Shown: positions 13,981-27,053 of the stretch, piece after piece
How the letters are laid out: each line of letters starts with the position of its first letter
Position numbering within the stretch: position 1 is the stretch's first letter
NCBI GenBank assembly: GCA_013398175.1
Contig: VZRZ01006183.1
Coordinates: 870,139 to 934,138, forward strand
Direction of reading: 5' to 3'
Length of the DNA: 64,000 nucleotides
Source: Climacteris rufus
Taxonomy: Eukaryota > Chordata > Aves > Passeriformes > Climacteridae
Notes under the pieces: generated by a model
Told to the model about the DNA's origin: nothing
The model's database searches: none
What the model saw: the letters and a program-made list of their open reading frames with translations, nothing else
Translations under genes and position numbers: made by a program

Positions 13981-14467
13981 GAGTAGAATAGAATATTTTT
14001 AGTTGGATGGTACCTACAAGTCCAACTGCCTTGCCACTTCAGGGCTTACTATTAAGGGCACTATTCAAATGCCTTTTAAACACTGACAGGCTTGATGCTT
14101 CAACCACCTCTCTAGGAAGCCTCTTCCAGTGTTTGACCAACTTCTCGGCAAAGAAATTGTTCCTAATGTCCAGTCTAAACCTCCTTGATTCATTTTTGAG
14201 CCATTCCCGTCCTGTTACTGGATTCCAGGGAGAAGAGCTCAGCATCTTCCTCTCCACTCTCTGTCCTCAGGAAGTTGAGGAGAGCAATGAGGAGCCTACG
14301 TTTCTCCAAACCAGACAAACCCAATTTCCTTAGTCACCCCACCACAGAACATGCCTTCCTGCCCTTGCCATTTCCCCAGCTTTGTTCCTCTCCTAGGGAT
14401 TCATTCTAGTACCTTAACATCCTTCTGAAACTGTGGGGCCCAGATCTGCACAGTCTTGACCGACTGA
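13981..14467 (-). mobile_element. CR1 LINE, 5'-truncated, internally deleted
   Basis: Non-LTR retrotransposon of the CR1 family, with its sense strand on the minus strand. The plus strand begins with the short A/T-rich repeat typical of CR1 3' ends (gaatagaatat), then phrases such as agttggatggtacctac, tccagtgtttgaccaactt, gaaattgttcctaatgtcc and gtggggcccagatctgcaca, which match avian CR1 3'-end sequence as I know it. On the minus strand it retains the end of the reverse-transcriptase ORF. Between about 14450 and 14455 the sequence jumps from the ctgcacag phrase to cttgaccgactg. In related copies these are separated by several tens of bases, so an internal deletion is likely. The far (5') end blends into unique sequence near 14470. 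Subfamily not assigned. Confidence 0.92.
14039..14257 (-). pseudogene. CR1 ORF2 C-terminal fragment (reverse transcriptase)
   Basis: A 72-codon open stretch inside the CR1 copy. From about residue 25 it reads RRFRLDIRNNFF, then VKHWKRLPREVVEA, then FKRHLNSALN. This is the recognisable C-terminal tail of the CR1 ORF2 polyprotein (endonuclease plus reverse transcriptase), which in an intact element follows the polymerase domain and is hundreds of residues longer. No endonuclease or polymerase motif is present, so the fragment cannot be functional. The methionine at its start is an internal codon of the old frame, not a real start. The plus-strand open frame covering the same bases (14007-14333) is its antisense shadow. 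Confidence 0.85.
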
Positions 14468-14575
14468 TTATTCAGTGATTTTTGTACCCTGACAATGTAG
14501 ATTATATCTCTTAACTGAATCTCCTTGCCAGCTTCAGTTATCAATGCAAAGAGTTATGAATGTTCCCACCCCCTC

Positions 14576-14662
14576 AAAAAAAAAAAAAAAAAAAAGCCAA
14601 AAGCAAAACGAAAACAAACAAAAAGCCCAACCAAGCAAACTAAACAAAAACACAAACTCAGA
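14576..14662 (+). repeat. A-rich low-complexity tract
   Basis: A run of 20 As followed by about 65 bases made almost only of A and C with a few Gs (aaaac, caaac and aaagc words). It lies about 100 bases beyond the recognised end of the CR1 copy. Such A-rich tracts are common in avian DNA; whether it is the tail of a second inserted sequence cannot be told. Confidence 0.8.
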
Positions 14663-14850
14663 ACAGTGGAAAATTGAACCAAAATTAATGGCAAAGAATT
14701 TCCAGTCCTTGAGAGTATTTTTCTTGAGCCCTATTGTTAATCATGTATGAGACAATCTTGTCTAGAGGGAAGTCCTTAAGGCAAATGCTGCCATCTAGAG
14801 AGAAACAGAAAGATAGTGCATGATCTAAGTGATATTATTTTCATTTCCAG

Positions 14851-14958
14851 GGAGCCCCAGGAGAAGCTGCACACAGAATGTCCACAGAATGGACTGCAGT
14901 GACAGAGATTGGAGCCATCGGGATGTCTTTTCAACAGCTGTTGATTGAAAATAGTCAG
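14851..14958 (+). other. Exon-like segment with splice signals (weak candidate)
   Basis: The segment is preceded by a pyrimidine-rich acceptor-like sequence ending in tttccag and followed by a donor-like CAG|gtaatt. The bounded length is 108 bases, a multiple of three. It is open in frame 1 for all 36 codons (beginning GAPGEAAHRM and ending LLIENSQ), and it is less AT-rich than its surroundings. I do not recognise the peptide. A 36-codon open stretch has an appreciable chance probability, and the donor is imperfect at its +5/+6 positions. It could be an exon of a non-coding RNA, an alternative exon of a large gene whose intron fills the window, or chance. Confidence 0.15.
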
Positions 14959-14959
14959 G

Positions 14960-17900
14960 TAATTCCAACACACATTAAGCAAAAATACACTGAGAAAATG
15001 CTGACAAAGGATTTTGAGGTTGTAGCAAAGATATGCATCTTCTGAATGCATCTTCTTAGCCAGATAAAATCATTTCATGTCGTACATTTTTTTTCTCGGT
15101 GTTTCCTTTTTTTCTGAGAAAAGCTTTTGCTCTAATTTTATTTTGTTTAAAGGCAGAAATGCAAAAGAAGCTTGCCTTACATGCTATTTATTGTTCACCT
15201 GCCTTTTTTTTTTTCACATCACAAAGCCTCTGTTTACTCTTCAGCTGGTTTTGAGAATTAGGATTGTGAAATTCAAATAGAATGACAAACACAAAGAAAC
15301 CACTGAAAATACCTGAAAGACAAGAAAGAAAAGTGGGGATTTACCTTGTCTCAGTATATTATGTGTGCAGCTATATAAACATCCCAGTGTGTTCAAAGAC
15401 TGAGCTATACATGTTAAGCCTGAATGGCAAAAATGAATTCTTGTATTTACTTTCAAAACTCTGCTAGCAATAGCATTTTTCTAGGTATAATGAAGATGAC
15501 TCATTATGAACTAGTGACTTAGAAGCCCCTGCAAATATTGCTGCACATGTTCAACCTTGTTATTCTCATTCATTTCACTGAAATTATTTGTACGGTTCAT
15601 CATGATTGAGTCAAAATTCCACTTTGAAATGTTCAAATGAATAAGCACAGTAAAAATAAGGGTACTTCATTTGTTTCAGGCAGATATGTTTCAATGTCAA
15701 CGTTTAAAACCATGTTAGGAGTTGACAAGGCCTCTGTGCAGAGTATTTTTAATTACCAGTTTTCTTTAATCTGTTGTGCTGTTAAAGGCTATCTTGTCTT
15801 GGTAATGATGTGAGTAAGCAGCATGTAAGAAGGAAAATAAGGTGATATGTCTGTACCCAAATAACATTTGCAATCTGAGACTTTAGAATAGCTTGGCTGC
15901 CTCTCCCTAAGTAGTGTCCTGCAAGTGGAAAAGAACTATGGGAGAACCCTAATTTTTTTCCAATTAATGCATATTTTCTTAGAAGTGTGCTTACAGGGCA
16001 GTTGTATTTTCATCTGAAAATTGTGAAGGAGCTGGAGGAACTTTGAAGAAATACTAATAATAATTCCTTTATTTTAGGCATATTTGTAACATACAATTCT
16101 AGCAGGTTCTGTGCGCCCTGGGATTTGCTGTTGATTTCAGGAGAGATGTTTGTTCTTTGTGCACACTAAAAATGTAGAGACCTTCAGAGCTCTGTAATGA
16201 ACTCAAAGAAAATAATTTTATAGAGCAATACTGGTTTTAAACATTAGTTGATAAGTGGGACATTTTCCCATTTGTTGTAATGCATATTGGCATCAGTAAT
16301 ACATTCCACCTGGAAACTTTTTCACCCTTCATATTTCATATCCAAATCCTTTTCTGTAGTATTATTATATTGTAAAGTGCTCAAGCATAACCTATACACA
16401 ACGTGACGGAATCAGAGGCAGGCTAGTTCTGCCCTATACCGTAATATATTCTGAAATCACAGAACAGATTCTTTTTTTTACCACACTTCTTCCTGGACTT
16501 TTGATACTGACATTTGTATCCAAAAGCCTTGATACACTAAATTTACTGTTCATTTGCTCTTTCAGTTATGAGGTTAGTTGGCTTTTAAACACCAGACATG
16601 GGAACTGTTGCAGCCTAAAAGCAATGCTTACCAGATATTTTTATTTTATTGGTGAGGAGCCTTCAAGTTTGGGACAATAAAGGAAGCTCAAGCTATCCCT
16701 TTAAATACACAAAAAATACAGTAAATTTTAAAATACATTTTCTCTCTGGCTGCCATGGAGGATTTGAGAAATGAAATATGCATTTCATAGTGATGCAAGG
16801 GCATGTTTTGAAGTGACAGTTCCATATGTTACAAAAAAAAAAAAGGAAAGAAAGAAAGAAAATCACAGATGCCTGAAAATGATGGGGTAGCTTCTGCATT
16901 TCTGCGAACACATTAAAACTTTCCAAAGGCAAATTTCCTGCTTTCTTTAAGATGCCCACAAGTGTCTTCTGTTCTCTAGCATATGGTACTGCCTATGAAA
17001 AAATTCAGCCTACCAGAATGCCAGTGATGTAAATAGAATTCTGCATTCCTGCAGTGAGATACTTTTGCTCTTATTTAGAGTTATTTATTTCCTTTGCCAG
17101 ATCCTCCTCTTGCAGTTCTTCAGTGTGGTATGGTCATTTGCTTATTATGATTAGGAGGTGTGTCTTAGAAAATGCAGAGCTGAACAAAATACTTAGATTA
17201 AGAATTAGTTTGAAGTAAGTAAAATTTTATTGATAAACTTGGTAATGAAAGGCAGGTTCTTCCAAGATTAGAAACCTATCTTAAGGCATGTGGTTTCTTG
17301 CTTTGGTTTGCTTTGGAGTTTTTTGGCAGTTTGGTGTTATTTGTTTATGAGTTATTTTGTTTCTCTTAGTGTGCTATTAGAATGATTAGAATTAGGTTTA
17401 TTTCTTGAGGATGAAAGGTACCTGTGTTTTCCACTAGTAGGATTTTTATTAGTGGCCACGAGGAGCATGCTGAACCAGAAGGGAAGGAGCAGGACATGGA
17501 ATTTTATTTGGGTCTATGAGCCAATCCTATTTGCATGGATAAAATTATTCTGAGGAGGCTGCTATTCAGGGTGGGCTTGAAAGACAAGAAAGAAACAGTG
17601 TCTGTTAATCTGTGTGGGTATCTGTATTTTGCTGAAAAGTCTCTTTAGATGAAAACTGCACAATATATGCTGCATTTTTTTTTCCAAAGCAAATAAAAAG
17701 GGAGAAAAATTGCATAGATTTTGAATTCCTAGGATTCATTCCATTACAGGATGCAAACTTGATATCACAAGAAGGCGGTGGAAAATTGCCCACAGATTTA
17801 GTAAACTTCAGCTCCATTTCCCATATTTTCAAACATATTTTAAAACAGCTTTCCAGACAAGTCAGTATCACCTGAGTTACAGTTTATGTTAAAACTTGCA

Positions 17901-20770
17901 CTGAAATGTCTTACTTCTGACATCTCTGGATTGTTGATAGACTGAGGATGGCTCTAGATTCTGCACAAATTCAGGACAGAATTTGATTTAATTGAAATTT
18001 TCCATAAATTAGGAGCTTGAAATTAAATTTATAGCACATTCTGGTTTAGATACTCATACAGCAGTATAAAAAAGTCCCCACAATTTATTGCTTGCCATAC
18101 TCACTGGTCATATCTTTGACTTTAAGCAAATTTTTGCTCAAAACCACTGAATATAGGCAGTGCAAATAAATAGATATACACATGCACAAGTGCATGAATA
18201 AACTAGAAAATGTGCAGCTGCCAAATACATCTGATATAGCTGTCATCAACATCAGTAAGCTTTCTCTCTTTTACCTGTTCCAGAACAGCTTGCTTACAAT
18301 GTTAAGCTCTCCCTTCTCTTTCTTTCTTTTCAAAGAAAAAGATGATACATTCAGTGTGTTCCTGCAAGTGTCTGTTTAGACTTAGTAAATGTGTCTTTCT
18401 CTTACATTAACAGTCCTGTTGGGGTTTTATTTTCATTCACTAGTATATTACAATGCTATTACAATACATATTCCTCCATTTTATTTCCTTTTAAGAAATG
18501 GTGCTAGCCACTGCCAGATATACTTGGTCTGTTCATAAATATGGAATTTTGAAAACAGATGAATGAAATCAAAAGATCCTTTTAACCTTTTAAATGGACG
18601 TTTTACAGGAACATACTGTTAGTAACCATATCATGTGTTAGTAGCCATATATGTGCGCTTCTTTGTGTATTTATCACAAAATACAAATCCATGCAAATTC
18701 AGTAATACTAAAGAGCAATGGGGTGCCACAAGAGCAGTGGTATTTTGTAATCACTTTTTCATACACAATGTGACTGGAGCATAATGTAGATTTGAAGATC
18801 TAAGTGAAACTGCAGGCAGAAATATTACAGGATGTGGAATCTGGTGAAGACCGGAGAGAGAAATTTTATTTTGGAGCAGGCAGTAAAAAAATCTGACTAG
18901 CTGGGATATTGATTTTATTTTGTCTAAAAGATGGCATCCCCAGGATATAAATTCCTAGCACTATTCAAAAGTGCTTGGTTCAATACTGACATATAGGGAA
19001 ATCTTCCAACAAATCAATGCCAAGAGTATCTATCTCATTAGACATAAGCATGCCTTGGTTTATAACCATTTTCTGTGATGTGGTTTAGGCCTAGTTTTTC
19101 TGCTGATTTGTTCTTCTTTGTATATTGACCTGTTTTGCCTGTATTAGATTCTTGGCAGGGGCAGATTATAACCTGCACCATTGTGTAACAGGGTTATTCT
19201 ACCCCATCAGATACTGATGATCACAGAGTGACCTACCACAAAGGTTGTGATAGGAGTTCTCCACCTCCCTCTAGAAAATGTGACAAGAAATGAATTGTTG
19301 ACAGATTTTGAAAGACTCAGCTCTTTCTTCTGAAAAAAAAAAAAGATTAATCAGTAAAATTCAAAAGAATATTCTGTTTTTTGCAAACTGATGAGTTTGT
19401 CCTGTGTGTTGAACTATGCCCCCAATCACTCCTTAACCATTGTTATTGCCTGATTTGATTGTCCAGTGACCTATGCTTGGCTTCTGTTTGTGCTGTCTGG
19501 GTTTAATGTTTGGTTTTCATCTATCATGATACTACCTTACTCCTGAATGATAAACTCTGCATTCAGCTAATAGAAAGAGCTATAAAAATTAACCTAGTTA
19601 ACTTTTATTGGCTTGTTTTGGTCAACTACAAACAGGGTGTGACAAGAGGCACCCCTGACCTGAGCACCTTCATCATCAACCTCTGGCATGTGACATGCCT
19701 GCTATATGCCAGCTAGTTATAGCAGATCTCCGAATGCTATTTGCAAAAGCCCATGCATTAGGCAGTCTTCCACTTGTAGTAAAACTTGAATTGAAAGTGA
19801 ATGAGCTATAAGTTCCACAGCCTACACAATAGCAATATTGCTAGGGAAGTTGACATCGTTTCTTATACAGCATGGAAGGGTACTTTTACAAACCTCAACA
19901 ACCTCTTTCTCTTTGGACTTACTGTCCATTCTCATCTGGAAGACAAATATTGTGTTCATGGAGTACGACTCATCTGACCATGCTCAGGTCTCTATATCTA
20001 AAGTGGCTGCTGTAAGCAGTCTGTGTGCTTAGAGGAAGGCGCAGTGCAGGCCACCTCAGTCTGAAACAGCTGTTGAAATACATCAGATGAATAATTGTCT
20101 GTAAGTCTTTACAGACTATACGGAGCAAACAGAGAGTCTGCTGGGACTCCCACCTCCAGTGTGGTCATCTGAAGTTCGGGGAGCTGGATCCCATTCCTTA
20201 AACCTTTGTTAGGCCTATTGATACAACCCTCAAGGTATATGGCCACAGTGAAAATGCCTTTAGAGTCTGCTGCATTTTTTCCCTTAATTACGCAAAGCTG
20301 CCTTTTTTTCAGAACATATTGCCATCATTTTTCTTTTATTCTCTCCCGGATACAGTCACCATTTTTGAATACTCAATTTAGAAGTGCTTTCAGCTTCTTC
20401 CAAATATGGTCCTGGTATTTCAAAGCATGTAAATTAGCAGTACCTTCAGGTTCCTTTAAATTTGCAGAGCAGGACTGGTATGCAAAGAACAGCCTGTGTT
20501 CTATAGATCATTCAACTACCTACACATAGCTTAATGCCTGGACAGTAAACATAATCTCAGGATCTGGCCTGTAATAGCCACTGTTTCTCATGCTTCACAA
20601 TAGACTTCCTTTCAATTTATAATTTAAATCTTGCTACAAATATTCTCTCCTGACAACTGAATTAAGGGAATTACTAAAGGCAGGAATCCAAGTTTACCAA
20701 AATTCAGAGAAACTCCAAATCCCTTCCTACTCACTTCTTTTTGAGTCAAGAATTCCATTGCTGGGGGAGG
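14960..20770. other. Non-coding DNA with simple repeats
   Basis: No recognisable gene. The region contains an A12 run followed by AAAG repeats at 16833, a T/G-rich strand-asymmetric stretch at about 17285-17375, an A12 run at 19333 and an A18 run at 20771. Open stretches of up to 107 codons (20206-20529) have no recognisable motifs. No further CR1 copy was found. Confidence 0.65.
16833..16862 (+). repeat. A12 plus (GAAA)n simple repeat
   Basis: Twelve As followed by about four GAAA units. Pure simple sequence. Confidence 0.9.
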
Positions 20771-20788
20771 AAAAAAAAAAAAAAAAAA
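20771..20788 (+). repeat. Homopolymer A18
   Basis: Eighteen consecutive As between a GGGGGAGG stretch and a CC. No retroposed sequence is recognisable upstream of it. Confidence 0.95.
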
Positions 20789-23608
20789 CCTAAATATTTT
20801 ATTTCAGGATTTAGTCCTGAATTGTTTAATCTATACAGGTACTATTTTAGAGAAGTAGACAACTGGATCTACAGGTTAAGAAACAAAAGCAGAACTGAAA
20901 TTTGTTAGGTGTTAGAAAGTGTTGAATGTTACTACATATATTTGTTTAAAAGTAGATAAAAGCTGTTAAAATGATGAATTTAAACAGGTGGAAAAGCAAT
21001 CTCTGTGTAAAAGATAATTAATGCATCAGTGGAAATAAATTCATAACATGTTTACAGAGGAAGACCTAATATTCTGGATTTAAATAAGGTTTTTGCAGCT
21101 TTCAGCAATTCTAGATCAATTTAAAACTTATTTCAAAATAGATTTGAAAAGTACTGTGATTATTCTTATCCAGGTAAATGGACATAAGATAACTAACTTA
21201 AAAATATTTTTATCTATCATCGTTTTCACATATATTTGTCTAGTGTGCAGGGAACTGATGTGTAACTCTACAAACACACTTTGTTCAGCAGACTCATAGA
21301 GCTAGCACATTAAACAACACAGGCTGTTTTACCCTGTCTCAGGAATAAAAAGTAGTCTTTTTCTCCTCTGTTAAAAAGGCAAATGTAAACAATTCTTGGG
21401 AGTTTATAAAATGGAGGCTTCAATTGCAAAATGAACATGCACACATACAAAATTGATTTGCAAATTTCTATGACTTTGCCTCAATGTTCCGATATTAATG
21501 CACTGAGGAACTCATTTTCCTCGCTAAATAACCCTATTCTCCCATTCCGCCTTCCTCCCCCAGCATTGCCACATGTATCTGTAGTTCGATGGCACCTTTC
21601 CAGAGAGCGATGAACAGGTCAGATCAGCAACCAACTTTTTATCCATTGACATACAGACTGACTGATGGAAACTTCTAACAATCTTAAGACTTTAAGCCTC
21701 AGTACAAGAGTTTACATCAGACCCTTCACAGAAGGGAAAAGCCGTTTAATCCCAGAAACTGTTAAAACTTCCCACAAGACAAAATAAACTACCATGGTAT
21801 AGTGTTTGTGTATTCTATTTATTATTTCTAAACAATTCAGTATGAAAGATAATAAACTTAGATCTCTGTGTGTTTTTTTTCTATTTAATCTGGCATTGGT
21901 ACTTGAGTGATCTACTTCAGATGGCAAGACCTTTATTCTCTGACACTGATTGCTTTTGCTCTGAGTGCCTTCGCTTGTCAGGTAGTGCTGGGAATCTTGC
22001 TCCCCCATTTCACAGCAAAGGGAGATTTTTAAAACTTGTGTAATTCTTTGTTACAAGTTCAAATTCCAGCTGTCACTTATTTCTAAGATAATTTCAGAGC
22101 ATATCTCCTGTGTTATTAACTTACTACAAATTCCAGTATGAGATTGCAAATTGTGGTGTGTTCAATGGAATAATTTTACAGTATGGCCTATGTAATCTGA
22201 GAAGCTTGAATGCAAACATACTTGGGCAGTACCTATTACCCATCTCTAGTAACAGGTGCAAGCATTATCTTGCATTCTGATTGCCAGTCAGCAGCTACAG
22301 CCACACTGCTGCCAGCCTACACATGGTCCCTGTTACAATCAACAGGATTTTGTTCTGAATGCAAGAAAGGTTTTCAGTACTGTTGCTACAGAGCGTGGGA
22401 CTAGGGCTTAGATGACAACCTGCAGTTTCCTGAAAGGTATAGCCATTAATATAAGAGTGTAACTTTTGCTAAAAATGTCATCAGACAACATGCTTTTGAG
22501 GAGTTCATCATTAAATTTGCATTGTTCAGACCTTTTCAAAGCCAACAAATATGTCTGAACTACAGAAACTTTTCAAATTCTTTATTAAACCTGTGATTTT
22601 GTACGATTAGTCATAGTCCACATAATCAAAAATTGCAAAGCACCAAAGTCTCTGCACATTATTTGCATTAGTTTGCTGTTTAATGTGTACTCATATGTCA
22701 TCATTTGAAATCTAAGCAGGCATACATCATCGTTTGAAGACCAATTTAACAGAACTGTCCTAGTCCTGACATCTTAATTCTCACTCTAAAGAAATAAAAA
22801 TATGCCTTAGATAAAGAATTTGCTGTCCATTTTTAAAGCTTTTTGTTTGTTCATTTTCACTCAGCCTAGGCCTCATTTACCACAGGATTTGTGTGGGATC
22901 CTTCTGGAGTGCCTCAGAGTTGTTAAGTGACAATCTAAAAGCCGATTTAGGATTAGCTAGCTTAACCAGGTGAACTGAAGGTTTCACTTTGATTGGGTAG
23001 AAAAGCCGTAGCTGTGCTTGGAAGTCCATATTGTGATACTGAAGGGCTTTATCAACATCCTGAGAGGAGTGCATTCAGAATAGGTGATGATGCGAATCTC
23101 ACTAATCAGTGAAGGATTATCTGAGGCTCAGAGCTATACTGCTTCTAATTCCTTCTTCATGACGCTGTTCATGCACTGCAAAATGATCTAGTGCAACACC
23201 AGAAGTATAAATATTAGATGAGACTCTTCAGTATCTTAATTAGTGCTTTCTAAGGGAGCAGTTCTTGAATAGTCGGGGTAATGAGATGTTTTTTAAAAAA
23301 GAGAAAATCAGAAGTGTAGCAGAAATCTATGATGATTTCTAATGATTGACACTGTCATACACAACATATATCACTAATTTTAAAAACAGTGTCAACATCA
23401 ACACTGATGCCAAATTATTGACAGGATTTAGTATTTCTACTCACACCATTACTGTGTTGAAGACAGTGATTCTGCATAATTCTTTCCTCTTACTGAAATA
23501 TGTTAATTCTTCACTGAGAGATTTCTTGTATATGGATTAGGAGTGTGCCAATACTCTGCACAATCACTTAAAATAGATTTCCCTATACCCTGTACATGGG
23601 TCTTCAAC

Positions 23609-23648
23609 AGAAAAAAAGGAAAAAAGGAGGGGGAAGGGAGAGAGAAAA
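23609..23648 (+). repeat. Pure polypurine tract (40 bases)
   Basis: Forty consecutive purines with no interruption, grading from A-rich through G-rich (ggaggggg) to GA repeats. Low-complexity sequence with triplex-forming potential; no gene context. Confidence 0.9.
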
Positions 23649-25786
23649 TTGATGAAACACTGAATACAAGGAGTGTATGTTTGTTTGGATTATTGTTTTT
23701 TCTTCTCCTAATACATTTAACAGAGCATAACAGTCTGTAAAACATGGGACTGATAACAAAATTGAGCAACCTTATCTAGTAGGAGGTGTCACTGCCCATG
23801 GCAGTGGGGGTTGGAATTAAATAATCTTACCCTTTTGATGATTCTTTGAACCTATGAAAATTAGCATTTCCTACCACAACTCTGTTGAAAACTTATGCTT
23901 GCACTTAGAGTAAATGGCAGGTTTTTCTAAATTGGAAATAAAATTTCTATATGTCTTTTAATGGAAAAACAAGTATTGCCCTAGTTTGCTTCACTACACA
24001 CATTCTCAAAATGACACAATGAGATATCTTTAATTCTTAACCTCCAATTAGGTCTAAGATCTACAGGACCACCAACAGAGTGAGGTATTGGTTCCCTATT
24101 TTTTTTGTAGTGTTTTATATTCTTCAGTCTCTATTGCTTCTTAGCATACTCATTTTAGTCTTCTTGTCTCCTAGAAAGGTATTTACAAGTCATTCACAGC
24201 TCTTAACATGTTTTTATTATGCTTTTTCTCCTCACCATAATTTTAAGATACAGAGGACAGATGGGCTATGAATAAGACCCCAGATCTGAGGAATCCAGAA
24301 ACAGGTTCAGATTTTGCCGTATAGGACCATTCATAGAAGAACTCCATATAGTAAAAATCTTTATATGAGTAGTTCAGGATTTTCATATTACAAATTTTTA
24401 GTTGAATTCACTCTTTATGTAAACAAAGCTTAACAAAAAGTCAGTTTCAAAATTTTACCAGACAAATGTCATTACTTATTATCAGAAACATCTATTTAAA
24501 GTTCAAAGAAAGTCAAAATATCATCTGTTTCTTTTGAAGGAGGAGGGTTGTTAATTTAAATTTTAATACTGTTCTTAAAATTGTGTTCATATTTCTGCTC
24601 CTCATGGAAAGTATGTACTTTCAATTTAACTTACAAAATTTCCATGAAAAGAAATAAACATCTTAGAAACCAGACATTATAAACACAAGTAATGTATTTA
24701 ATTTTAATACTGTTTTCAAAACCAGATAGCAATATTTTATCTTCTGTTTTCTGTGATACTGAGAAAACATACATCCAGGTAGACTTCAGATACTGTGTCA
24801 GAGGACTTCCATTTCTATCACTCCTTAATGATGAATGAGGTGGTTCTTCTAAACAAACAAGCACTTCAGAGACTTACCCTTGACAGGGCTGTTAATCCTG
24901 GGAGTCTGCCTTATCATTGTAGAATTCAAGGGCTGAAGTTGTACAGTATCCCTGTACTGCCTGTCTCTTACACTGCTGCTCTGCTAGAGAGCTGGGACAG
25001 AACTATTTCACATCTTTCATGTAAAGCCATGCTCAGCCCTTCTGTTCTGGTGTACTTGCAGACAGAGGGGCTTATTATCTCAGTAGCCACTGGCCCTTTT
25101 TAATATCTGCCTGAGTTTCTCATTCAGATGGATGTGTTATCAGCCTGCTTTCACTGGTGTATTGTTTCCTTTGCGGTCTTTCTTCACTGAACGCAATGAA
25201 TTTCAGACTATAATACAAAGTTTACCTTGAGTGCTCCAGAACCTTAAGTCAAGTCAGATCACACTCTCTTGTCACAAATGAATTAAATCTATGTCCCTTT
25301 AACACAGTAGGACTTCACAAAATGATGATTTCAAAGAAATACAGAAAATCTCATTTTATGATTTTGCATACCTCACAGCAGCTATTATGCTTAATGTCAC
25401 CATTAAAACTATATAGCCTTTAAACAGCAGCAGGTAGTGGTGTAACTCTAGTGATTAAGCAGAGAATTTAAACCCATTTTCATGGAACTGAAGCATTCTT
25501 CCAAATGTCTTTCATCCTGTCTTTCTACCACCTCCCAAATCCTTTCCACACCACCTGTCATAGAAATCTGGAACACTACCAGGATCATATGAGAATTATA
25601 AGTGAATATTTTTTTTATCTCCATGAGTTTCCTTATCCCTTAAAAGGCTTGGAACAGGCATGCAGCTTCAGCTGCTGTTTGAAAATCAAAGCATAATGTG
25701 TTTGCAGTTTATAAATTATAAGATATTCAAAAGCACAGACTAACATTAAGGAATTGGTTACACTGCTTGATATCTAGAGCTGTTTG

Positions 25787-25838
25787 TTCCTTTTATCTCT
25801 CTTACTTTCCCCTCCTACTCCCTCTTTCCTTTCCTTCT
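25787..25838 (+). repeat. Polypyrimidine tract
   Basis: Fifty-two bases of C/T with three purines (25795, 25804 and 25817). Low-complexity tract with no exon-like sequence downstream. Confidence 0.85.
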
Positions 25839-26104
25839 GAAGGATAGAACACAAAGAAAATGTAAATTTTGATGCCTTGGGCCTTGGAGAGATAGGAAGG
25901 AAAAAGATAATGCCAAAAAATAAATGAGGGAGATAGGGTGAATAGAGGGTCTCTTTTGATCTGACACCAGTTCCATTCACTAGTTTCATTCTGTGTCCAT
26001 CAGAAAGATCCTTAATGCAAAGTATTAGCTTTGTACAGGCTTTTCTGAAAAGTGGGAGCAAAATCAGGCATGTATACTGTGCTAACTTTCATTCTAGTCT
26101 CTCA

Positions 26105-26235
26105 AAGCTCAGCATAAATATTAATTGTCATTGGTGCCCTGTGAGAGAGATATTTTAACACTGCTTTACAGAGAAGATACTGTGAGATGCAAATAGTTAA
26201 CAAGCGTAAGGAAGCAGAAGAGCATTCCAGGAATA
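26105..26235 (+). repeat. Possible MIR-type ancient SINE relic
   Basis: The order of short phrases (tattaat, a ttttaacactgctttacagag stretch, then agatactgtgagatgcaaatagttaa) resembles the MIR core, where a lowered-to-zero match of the type ttttacagatgaggaaactgaggc...gttaag is expected. Divergence is very high and the call is from memory of the consensus. Chance similarity is quite possible. Confidence 0.3.
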
Positions 26236-26987
26236 CTGAACAAAAAAACGAATGTTTGGGTCTGATCTTCAGGAGCTGTTTTCTTTAGGGGCAGGAAAAG
26301 CCCTGCACTCATAGCTGATAGAAAATATGCATACCATCCCCCTCAGCTGCCTGCACCCAAAAAGACAAATTCTGTTAGATGTAAAAGGTGAAATCCTCCC
26401 TGGAGTGATGAGTAACACCCTGACTTAAGCAGAGCTGAACTTTTCTGTACATGCTTATTTCTGCTTAGTACATAGTTTGTCAAAATGAAAAAGAGATTTA
26501 GCTTGTAGTTTATTTTCATGAATTTGATGGGGGCAAAAGTACTATGAAAAGTTGTCTGTTGTCCTTTACTCCAGCTTTGTAATCCCATATTTCACTTTAT
26601 GCCTTCCTCAGCTGTGCTGGAGTAACAGTCTGGAAAGCAAGGCTTACAAATCAGGCCACTGAAATTATTTTTATTATGTTTTAAATCCTCAGATTTTTTA
26701 AGTGACACGAAGGGAGAGAAAATTTAGTTGGGACTGTTTTGTATTTTCTAAACCCAGAGAATTTTACTGTCCTGGATTATAGCAAATTCATCAGTTTCAG
26801 CAAGTGTTAGATGTAGGGGTAAACTGGACTGCAGTGGTATTCCTGCCAGGGGAAATATGTTTTAAAACACCCTGGGAATTGAAAGCATTTGGTTGTTTCA
26901 GTAATGCCAGTTCACAGAGAGCCTGCATGTTGTTTTCAGTCCTAGCACAGTGAAAGCTTGATGCTTATTCAGGCATTAATACTCCCC

Positions 26988-27053
26988 TTATTAATACAAA
27001 TATTAACTCCCTTTATTAATACAAATATTTTTATATAGACTATTAATACAAAT
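26988..27053. repeat. Imperfect AT-rich tandem repeat, three copies
   Basis: The 13-base word TATTAATACAAAT occurs three times, at about 26989, 27014 and 27041. The first two copies share 17 identical bases and lie 25 bases apart; the third is offset by 28 bases. A partial older copy (cattaatactccc) precedes them. This is a local duplication, with no flanking element recognised. Confidence 0.85.

Noticed and set aside
14007..14333. 108-codon plus-strand open frame
   Set aside because: It is the antisense of the CR1 ORF2 fragment.
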